DNA from: Legionellaceae bacterium
GTDB taxonomy: Bacteria > Pseudomonadota > Gammaproteobacteria > Legionellales > Legionellaceae
Assembly: GCA_030696465.1 (NCBI GenBank)
Contig: JAUYSE010000034.1
Location: forward strand, 1-29,408
Length of the DNA: 29,408 bases
Reading direction: 5' to 3'
Shown here one piece after another: positions 24,324 through 29,408 of the stretch. The number at the start of each line of letters is the position of its first letter. Position 1 is the stretch's first letter. The position numbers and the translations under genes were made by a program. The notes beneath the pieces were generated by a model that saw only the letters and a list, made by a program, of their open reading frames with translations, did not search any database and was not told where the DNA came from.

Positions 24324-24360
24324 AGCCATTCCCGCCCAATAATATAAGGCGAACATTCAT
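24324..24360 (+). repeat. Short remnant of the palindromic element
   Basis: AGCCATTCCCGCCCAA (24324-24339) is identical to the left end of 15698-15868. The following TAAGGCGAACATTCATGAGG resembles its right end (GTAAGGCGGGAATTCCTG). The whole middle is missing, so this looks like an internal deletion that joined the two ends. It lies just before the folD stop codon. Confidence 0.55.
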
Positions 24361-24378
24361 GAGGAAAAACCGAGAAAA

Positions 24379-25251
24379 TTAGGCGGAAACGTCTAGTTTT
24401 AAATTGTCACAATAAGCCGCATAAGTATTTTGTAGCAAAGTAGTTACGGTCATGGGGCCCACACCACCAGGTACGGGGGTTATCCAAGCGACTTTTTCTT
24501 TACAACGATCATAATCGACGTCACCACAAAGGTGACCAGCGGCATTTCTTTGTATCCCCACATCGATCAGTACTTGATGAGGAGAAAGCCATTCTGGATC
24601 AATAATATTGGGTTTTCCGGTGGCACTAATAATGATGTCTGCTATTTGAATCAATGAGGCTAAACGTTGCGTCTTGCTATGACATAAAGTGACAGTTGCT
24701 TGTCCTAATGCTAATTCTAAGGCCATGGGTCGTCCGACGATGTTGGATGCCCCAACGATAACCGCGTGTTGACCAACAATAGGCAGCTGATAGGCCGCGA
24801 GCAATTGCATAATACCATAAGGCGTACAGGGCCTGAGTTTGCTAGGATGACTTTGTGCAAGTCTGCCCATATTATAGGGGTGAAAGCCATCCACATCTTT
24901 TTTTGGAAGAATGTTTTCTACAATGATTTCAGTGGAAATGCTGGTAGGGAGAGGGAGCTGGACTAAAATACCATCAACTGTAGGATCTATATTATATTGC
25001 TGTAGTTGTTGTAGCAGTTTTTCTTGTGAAGTATTGCTAGGCAGCACATGCAGCGTGCTTTGAATACCAACGGATTCACACGCTTTTTGTTTATTCTGGA
25101 CATAAAGAGTAGAGGCAGGATCGTCCCCGAGCAAAAATACCACTAAATGCGGACGACGTAAGCCCTTTTTAATATGTGTGGCTATGTGGAGCGCGAGTGC
25201 CTCACGTAGAGAATGTGCAACTTTTTTCCCATCTAGTACAGCAGCACTCAT
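24379..25251 (-). CDS. folD: Bifunctional methylene-THF dehydrogenase/cyclohydrolase FolD
   Basis: FolD oxidises 5,10-methylene-THF with NADP+ and hydrolyses the product to 10-formyl-THF, supplying one-carbon units for purines and fMet-tRNA. The product has 290 residues, the normal length. Motifs in order: YVQNKQKA (50-57, catalytic Lys54), VDGILVQLPLP near 92-102, KDVDGFHPYNMGRL, RPCTPYGIM, the nucleotide-binding VIVGASNIVGRPMALEL near 164-180, and TPVPGGVGPMTVTTLLQNT near the C-terminus. The GASNIVGRPM form matches the E. coli type. The start codon lies three bases after the MFS stop codon, so the two are very likely transcribed together. Confidence 0.97.
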   Translation of the reverse strand: MSAAVLDGKKVAHSLREALALHIATHIKKGLRRPHLVVFLLGDDPASTLYVQNKQKACESVGIQSTLHVLPSNTSQEKLLQQLQQYNIDPTVDGILVQLPLPTSISTEIIVENILPKKDVDGFHPYNMGRLAQSHPSKLRPCTPYGIMQLLAAYQLPIVGQHAVIVGASNIVGRPMALELALGQATVTLCHSKTQRLASLIQIADIIISATGKPNIIDPEWLSPHQVLIDVGIQRNAAGHLCGDVDYDRCKEKVAWITPVPGGVGPMTVTTLLQNTYAAYCDNLKLDVSA

Positions 25252-25254
25252 AAA

Positions 25255-26562
25255 TTAACTTAACCCCGTGGCTTCATGCTCAGAGAAATGGTTCTGTGAG
25301 GGATGGGTTTCTCGAATACCCCATAATGCCAAAAATAAACTTCCAGCAAAACATAGAGGTAAAACAGAGAGCGACCATTGGTAGGCGGTGATCGAGTATT
25401 GTGCGACACCGTTTATGAGTGTGGCGCCGCATCGATCCAATAGAACACCCACTAGTGGTTGAAAAATGGCACCACCAATGAGGACAAAAAGATTATTGAG
25501 CCCACAAGCGGTACCCAATAATTCTTGTGGGCACTCATCATAAATCAGCGCAAAGCTGACTGTTTGGCCACCAGCACCAAAGCCGAATAAAAATAAAATG
25601 GGGTACATTAGAGCCATAGAGATATTAGGAACATACAATAAAAAAATGGCGGACGATAAACCGCAGATACTGCCTAATATCAATGCAAGACGACGACTCG
25701 CCCACTTATCACTGAGCCACCCTAAGAGTGGACTACCAACACCAATGCCAAGCCAAATCATACTGCACAGGCTTGAGGCGCCAATAACACTAATATGATA
25801 TTTTTCTTGTAAAAAGGGGACTCCCCATAAGGCGCCGAAAACTGCAATGGGGGTCCAAATGGCAAAGGCATATATCCCGATACGCCAGGTAGAGGAACGT
25901 TTACATACTAAAAGAAAACGTTTTCCTTCTTCTGACCAAGAACGATTGATTTTATGTTCGGCACAGGGATTGGGATGGTCGCGAACGACAATCCACATGA
26001 GTAGTGCCAATAGAAAACCTAACAAAGATAAAATAAAACTGGCATTACGCCAACCGACGATATCAATAAATGCTGCTAAGGGCATTTGTCCGAAAATAGC
26101 ACCGACAGAGCTCATTAATTGAGTGATTCCCGCTAAAAGTGCAAAATAATGCGGCGGAAACCAACGAGACAAAAGCACAAGGACGCCGACAAAAGAAAAT
26201 GCAGAACCGGTTCCTATAAAGAAACGACCTAAAGCAGCGGTCCATAAAGATTCAGTAGAGGCAAAGAAAAATGAGCCCAACGCGCATAAACATAAGGCAA
26301 CGGTCATTAGTCGTCGTGGACCAAATCGGTCATATAACAACCCGGCAGGAAGCTGCATCGGCGCGTAAGCATAAAAATAAAAGGCCGAAATAATACCGAA
26401 TCCTTCGGCAGAAATATGAAAGGTTTGCATCATGGGGCTTGCCATTACGCTTGGCGCGACCTGCAGGATATATTCGTATAAATAAAAGCTAGCAGATAAG
26501 AAAAATATTACATAGGCTTTAAATAAAGAACCAGTAGGTTTTTGTATCACTGTATTTTGCAT
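25255..26562 (-). CDS. Major facilitator superfamily transporter
   Basis: This is an inner-membrane transporter of 435 residues with 12 predicted helices. The first (AYVIFFLSASFYLYEYILQVAPSVM) is followed by the conserved cytoplasmic loop LPAGLLYDRFGPRRLM after helix 2, and there is a matching LLGWLSDKWASRRLAL loop in the second half. Helix 5 has GAIFGQMPLAAFIDIVGWR. The overall look recalls MFS proteins common in Legionella and Coxiella, some of which (Pht type) import amino acids or nucleosides in the vacuole, but the substrate is not readable. The frame extends to a TTG at 26625, but that codon overlaps a promoter -35 box, so ATG 26562-26560 is chosen; its ribosome site is weak. folD follows after three bases. 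Confidence 0.85.
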   Translation of the reverse strand: MQNTVIQKPTGSLFKAYVIFFLSASFYLYEYILQVAPSVMASPMMQTFHISAEGFGIISAFYFYAYAPMQLPAGLLYDRFGPRRLMTVALCLCALGSFFFASTESLWTAALGRFFIGTGSAFSFVGVLVLLSRWFPPHYFALLAGITQLMSSVGAIFGQMPLAAFIDIVGWRNASFILSLLGFLLALLMWIVVRDHPNPCAEHKINRSWSEEGKRFLLVCKRSSTWRIGIYAFAIWTPIAVFGALWGVPFLQEKYHISVIGASSLCSMIWLGIGVGSPLLGWLSDKWASRRLALILGSICGLSSAIFLLYVPNISMALMYPILFLFGFGAGGQTVSFALIYDECPQELLGTACGLNNLFVLIGGAIFQPLVGVLLDRCGATLINGVAQYSITAYQWSLSVLPLCFAGSLFLALWGIRETHPSQNHFSEHEATGLS

Positions 26563-26595
26563 AAAATCAATTCTATCCCAAAATAACAATGGGAC

Positions 26596-26625
26596 ATTAA
26601 ATCCTAATTTGATTTGTCTTGTCAA
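26596..26625 (-). promoter_or_regulatory. Probable promoter of the MFS-folD pair
   Basis: On the minus strand a perfect TTGACA (26625-26620) is followed after 18 bases by TTTAAT (26601-26596). Transcription would start near 26590, about 28 bases before the chosen ATG. It lies just outside the palindromic element that begins at 26644. Confidence 0.5.
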
Positions 26626-26643
26626 TGTTTATAATGTTACCGT

Positions 26644-26820
26644 GCCATTCCCGCCCAACTCCAAAACTTTGCCAACAAGGCTTTTTGGATAAGGGGCTTT
26701 CGTAAACCTTCACCGCGCATGGATGCGCGGTGAGAGCGTCAGGATGACTTTATGCGTGTTTACGAAAGCCCCTTATTCGGAAAGCCTTGGTACCACTAAC
26801 CTTACAAGGCAGGAATTCCT
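26644..26820. repeat. Full palindromic element overlapping the 3' end of pabA
   Basis: The arms 26677-26707 and 26758-26788 pair over 31 bases with three mismatches. The inner hairpin at 26711-26732 has a perfect 10-bp stem (CACCGCGCAT with ATGCGCGGTG). The ends are GCCATTCCCGCC and GGCAGGAATTCC. Related along its full length to 15699-15868, including GGTACCACTAAC after the right arm. Its last 48 bases are read as the C-terminal codons and stop of pabA. Confidence 0.9.
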
Positions 26821-27378
26821 GATGTTACAGAAGTTTTGTAGTAATACCATTCCCCATTCGGTGAGGATCGATTCAGGATGAAATTGCACGCCAAACAGCG
26901 GATATTCTCGATGAGAAATGGCCATAATAGTATCATCTGCCCAAGCATCGATGGCAAGGCTTTCGGGTAAGGTTGTAATATCCACAATGAGTGAATGATA
27001 GCGCATCGCTTGAAAAGGCGAAGGAACTCCTTGAAAGAGTTTTCTACCATGGTGTTCAATAAGGCTGGTTTTTCCATGCATAATGAGAGGCGCTTGATGT
27101 ATACGAGCGCCAAATGCATGTGCAATACATTGATGGCCTAAACATACGCCAAGTATAGGGTAGTCGCGATACAGCGCTTGAATCAACGGAAGGCAGATAC
27201 CCGCATGCTCAGGATCTTTCGGGCCGGGGGATAATATAATATGGGTAGGGTTTTTTTCGCGGATAAGGGGGATATCAATGCCATCGTGAGGGTAAACCTC
27301 GATTTGTTGTCCCAATTGCTCGAGCATATGTACTAAATTGTAAGTAAAGGAATCATAGTTATCTATTAAAATAATCAT
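26773..27378 (-). CDS. pabA: Glutamine amidotransferase, PabA/TrpG type
   Basis: This subunit releases ammonia from glutamine for aminodeoxychorismate synthase (folate) or anthranilate synthase (tryptophan). All triad parts are present: Cys in GVCLGHQCIAHAFGA, and His and Glu in FGVQFHPESILTEWG. The oxyanion-type motif LSPGPKDPEHAG and the N-terminal MIILIDNYDSFTYNLVHMLEQLG are also typical. pabB and trpE are absent here, so the partner is not shown; PabA is the usual name for a stand-alone copy and such proteins can be shared. The start codon overlaps the lptB stop codon (ATGA). The normal family end would be near NFC; the last 15 or so residues (to VPRLSE) are encoded by the palindromic element, making the protein 201 residues instead of about 187. 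Confidence 0.88.
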   Translation of the reverse strand: MIILIDNYDSFTYNLVHMLEQLGQQIEVYPHDGIDIPLIREKNPTHIILSPGPKDPEHAGICLPLIQALYRDYPILGVCLGHQCIAHAFGARIHQAPLIMHGKTSLIEHHGRKLFQGVPSPFQAMRYHSLIVDITTLPESLAIDAWADDTIMAISHREYPLFGVQFHPESILTEWGMVLLQNFCNIRNSCLVRLVVPRLSE

Positions 27379-28094
27379 AAAACAAAGTCTTTACCAAGAT
27401 AAACCGCACGTACCTCTTCATTCTTCAGAATATCTTGCGGACTTCCTTCACAAAGCACACGCCCTAAATTAATAATATAAGCGTATTCGCAGATACTGAG
27501 GGTTTCTCTGACATTATGATCAGTAATGAGGATTCCGATGTTTTTTTGACATACTTGTTGGATGATTTGTTTGATATCAATAACAGAAATCGGATCAACT
27601 CCTGCAAACGGCTCGTCTAATAAAATAAATTTTGGTTCCATGGCGAGTGCTCGAGCAATTTCTACACGACGCCGTTCTCCACCGGAAAGTCGTAATCCCA
27701 AACTATCTCGTAAATGGGATACATGAAATTCTTCCATTAAGATCTCTGCACGTTCAGCGCGATCTAAGGGCGTGAGTTCCGGTCGTAGTTCTAGGACTGC
27801 CATCAAGTTATCATAGACGCTTAATTTGCGAAAAATGGAAGCTTCTTGGGGGAGATAGCCAAGACCGGCACGTGCGCGCTCGTGCATGGGAAGATGACTG
27901 ATATCTTGACCGTCTAATAAAATAACCCCGTCATCACAGGTTTGTATTCCAACCACCATATAAAAAGAGGTTGTTTTTCCTGCGCCATTGGGTCCCAATA
28001 AGCCAATGCATTGTCCAGGCGCTAATTGAAAAGATACATCATGAACGACGGTTTTTCGTTTGAAAGATTTTTTTAAATGGCGAGCACTCAGCAT
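27375..28094 (-). CDS. lptB: LPS export ABC transporter ATPase LptB
   Basis: LptB is the cytoplasmic ATPase that powers the LptFG complex to pull LPS from the inner membrane and push it along the LptC-LptA bridge. The 239 residues match E. coli LptB closely. Walker A is GPNGAGKTTSFYMVVG (about 34-49), the Q-loop is GYLPQEASIFRKLSVYDN, the signature is LSGGERRRVEIARALA, Walker B is FILLDEPFAGVDPISV, and the H-loop is ILITDHNVRE. The C-terminal tail ends YLGKDFVL, as expected. It lies 24 bases after lptA. Its stop overlaps the pabA start, so the folate gene is coupled to the LPS export operon. lptF and lptG are not in the window. Confidence 0.97.
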   Translation of the reverse strand: MLSARHLKKSFKRKTVVHDVSFQLAPGQCIGLLGPNGAGKTTSFYMVVGIQTCDDGVILLDGQDISHLPMHERARAGLGYLPQEASIFRKLSVYDNLMAVLELRPELTPLDRAERAEILMEEFHVSHLRDSLGLRLSGGERRRVEIARALAMEPKFILLDEPFAGVDPISVIDIKQIIQQVCQKNIGILITDHNVRETLSICEYAYIINLGRVLCEGSPQDILKNEEVRAVYLGKDFVL

Positions 28095-28118
28095 AATTAT
28101 AGGTCCAATGGAGTGTTT

Positions 28119-28655
28119 TTAAGGAACGAGTCCAGACTTGGAGCTTATCTCAGATCCGGTCCTAAATACAATATGGGTAGGTGTTGCTGACTTTGGAGGA
28201 AAAGTTTGAAGTCGTTGTGCCTCTATATTATACAGCACTTTTTCCGCGGACAGTTGGGTATCTCCTTGTTGGATAGAGACATTTCCCTCTAAGAGAATAC
28301 GACGAGGATGCATATAATAAGTGATAGTAGATGCGTAGGCATGTAAAGGGGGTTTATCGAGTTCCGTAAGCGCCCAAAAGTGTGCAGGGACAGCGGCATT
28401 TCCGAGCGCGATAGCTTTTATAAGTTCTTTCTTAGGGCTCATAATGGTTTCTAGGCTTTGGGACTCCAAATGTGCAGAACCTTGACTAAATTGTACATGG
28501 CCGCGATAAGTTCCATGATAGCTTTGAGCGTCTAAGTCTACGGTATCGGCTTGAAGATTGGCCATTTCTTTCGCATCTTGAGGGAGGGCATAGACCAGCG
28601 GTGTTTGCCAGATCAAGCAGAGGAGCAATAATCGCTTAAGTATGTTCTGGCACAT
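28119..28655 (-). CDS. lptA: LPS transport periplasmic protein LptA
   Basis: LptA forms the periplasmic bridge for LPS between LptC and LptD. The 178-residue precursor has a signal peptide (KRLLLLCLIWQTPLVYA-LPQD, cleavage near 24). The OstA-like beta-jellyroll is seen in LQADTVDLDAQSYHGTYRG, then VQFSQGSAHLESQSL, ASTITYYMHPRRILLEGNVS and TQLSAEKVLYN. The C-terminal tail past LQTFPPK is probably flexible. Its start lies inside lptC (20-base overlap) and lptB follows after 24 bases. Divergence from E. coli LptA is high but the domain and position agree. Confidence 0.9.
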   Translation of the reverse strand: MCQNILKRLLLLCLIWQTPLVYALPQDAKEMANLQADTVDLDAQSYHGTYRGHVQFSQGSAHLESQSLETIMSPKKELIKAIALGNAAVPAHFWALTELDKPPLHAYASTITYYMHPRRILLEGNVSIQQGDTQLSAEKVLYNIEAQRLQTFPPKSATPTHIVFRTGSEISSKSGLVP

Positions 28656-29196
28656 AGTTCGCTTTTGCCTGAAAAAGTTGAATTTGGTTGGTTTTTAAAT
28701 TCGCAAACATGCCTTGTGCATGCACTGTGGTGTTGGCTTGAGTCCAAATAAGTGGCGTGTGGATATGTGCTTGTTCTGTTTTGGGGATATAAGTGAGTTT
28801 TTCGGTGTGTAGTACGCTGTCAGGTTTTTGAGGGACACTTTGAGTGACGAGGACCTGTTGTAATAAGGTCACTTTTTGAAACTCATATAAAGCATGCGCA
28901 TATTTTGCGGTAATGTGAATGAGGTTGCCTTCTTTATTGTGTATCGTGATTACAGGTTTTTCGAGCCTATGTTGTTGATGGTAAGGAATGTGCGTGAGGT
29001 GCTTTGCAACAATAGTTTGCTGCAGGAGTCCTTGTGCATCAAAGCTATCCATATGTAGATGGTCAATCCAAGAATCAATATTATGTTCAGTCGCAGCAAC
29101 ATCTGAAGGCATGGGGTTGTGCGCGAAAAACCAGCTTAATGTAGCAAAGCCTATAATAGAGAAAGTAGTGAGGAGTGCTTGCCGTGTACTATCCAT
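28636..29196 (-). CDS. lptC: LPS export protein LptC
   Basis: LptC is a bitopic inner-membrane protein that receives LPS from LptBFG and passes it to LptA. The 186 residues contain one N-terminal membrane helix (LLTTFSIIGFATLSWFFA, about 8-25) followed by a periplasmic domain with the LptC pattern (MDSFDAQGLLQQTIVAKHLTHIP, VTIHNKEGNLIHITAKYA, DSVLHTEKLTYIPKTEQAHI, TVHAQGMFANLKTNQIQL). The start ATG 29196-29194 overlaps the kdsC stop by eight bases. The order kdsC-lptC-lptA-lptB is the standard one in gammaproteobacteria. Confidence 0.93.
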   Translation of the reverse strand: MDSTRQALLTTFSIIGFATLSWFFAHNPMPSDVAATEHNIDSWIDHLHMDSFDAQGLLQQTIVAKHLTHIPYHQQHRLEKPVITIHNKEGNLIHITAKYAHALYEFQKVTLLQQVLVTQSVPQKPDSVLHTEKLTYIPKTEQAHIHTPLIWTQANTTVHAQGMFANLKTNQIQLFQAKANYVPEHT

Positions 29197-29407
29197 GGGT
29201 CGTCCCTAAGTATCGCTCTAACGCGATCTCAGATTTTCCTTGTGCGCTTAACATAAAATCACATAATTCTCGGACAGCACCTTTGCCACCCTTGGCTTGC
29301 GTACGCCAGTGCGCCACGCTCAGCACTTCAGGTCGGGCATTTGCGACAGCAACACCCAGACCTACTTTTTTAATAAAAGGAATATCAGGGAGATCGTCTC
29401 CAATATA
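29189..29407 (-). CDS. kdsC: KDO-8-phosphate phosphatase KdsC, C-terminal part
   Basis: The 5' end lies beyond the window. The 72 visible residues read YIGDDLPDIPFIKKVGLGVAV, then ANARPEVLSV and TQAKGGKGAVRELCDFMLSAQGK, and end TTHG with stop TAG at 29191-29189. IGDDLPD is the Mg-binding motif of the HAD superfamily, and the GGKGAVREL block is the KdsC signature. The enzyme releases phosphate from Kdo-8-phosphate to give Kdo for the LPS inner core. The overlap with lptC (ATGGATAG) indicates one transcription unit. This gene has no in-window ATG in the right place, so a simple ORF search misses it. Confidence 0.95.
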   Translation of the reverse strand, partial: YIGDDLPDIPFIKKVGLGVAVANARPEVLSVAHWRTQAKGGKGAVRELCDFMLSAQGKSEIALERYLGTTHG

Positions 29408-29408
29408 A

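Noticed and set aside
26563..26625. Longer N-terminus of the MFS transporter from a TTG codon
   Set aside because: The extension runs through the TTGACA/TTTAAT promoter and adds 21 residues with no family similarity.
29175..29408. Plus-strand 77-residue frame at the right edge
   Set aside because: The minus strand here encodes an unmistakable KdsC C-terminus (IGDDLPD, GGKGAVREL), so the plus-strand frame is a shadow.

Overview
The window is a moderately AT-rich, gene-dense piece of a gammaproteobacterial chromosome. Cell-envelope and housekeeping genes (acnA, ruvB, tolQRAB, folD, lptCAB, kdsC) read like standard gammaproteobacterial proteins. Three large genes do not resemble any named family I know, and palindromic repeats fill many of the gaps. 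One of these genes carries MORN-like repeats and another starts with a Src-like acylation motif. Together with the Legionella/Coxiella-like look of several proteins, this suggests a host-associated member of the Legionellales. That placement is an inference; no rRNA is present to settle it.

Layout. 1-343: 3' end of nadC. 344-1425: no gene, but a large nested inverted-repeat structure. 1426-7154 (minus): a MORN-repeat protein, an L,D-transpeptidase and aconitase A, in that transcription order. 7377-9277 (plus): a DedA membrane protein overlapping a ClC chloride/proton antiporter. 9278-9498: a long hairpin. 9499-10335 (minus): YgfZ. 10527-11756 (minus): an orphan protein beginning MGGTCSK, a eukaryote-like N-myristoylation motif. 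11895-14105 (plus): an MMPL/RND-type exporter. 14228-15679 (plus): a GT39-type glycosyltransferase. 15989-17221 (plus): an AAA ATPase of the DUF4143 type. 17370-22830 (plus): ruvB, tolQ, tolR, tolA, tolB, an S1/P1-type nuclease and a small PA3496-like protein. 22856-24193 (minus): a second orphan protein. 24379-26562 (minus): an MFS transporter followed 3 bases later by folD. 26773-29408 (minus): kdsC (partial), lptC, lptA, lptB and pabA, tightly packed with overlaps.

How the genes work together. kdsC-lptCAB makes the Kdo precursor and drives LPS to the outer membrane. tolQRAB maintains the outer membrane, but pal and cpoB do not follow tolB. The L,D-transpeptidase remodels peptidoglycan. pabA and folD both serve folate and one-carbon metabolism, and YgfZ is a folate-binding Fe-S repair protein that could support enzymes such as the [4Fe-4S] aconitase.

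The main non-coding story is repeats. One family of about 110-180 bp palindromes has two full copies (15699-15868 and 26644-26820), a related copy (9328-9441) and two remnants (14120-14156 and 24324-24360). The 26644-26820 copy supplies the stop codon and last residues of pabA. A second family forms the nested inverted repeat at 353-1413 and has a lone unit at 10444-10469. No transposase, tRNA, rRNA, CRISPR array or integrase was seen.
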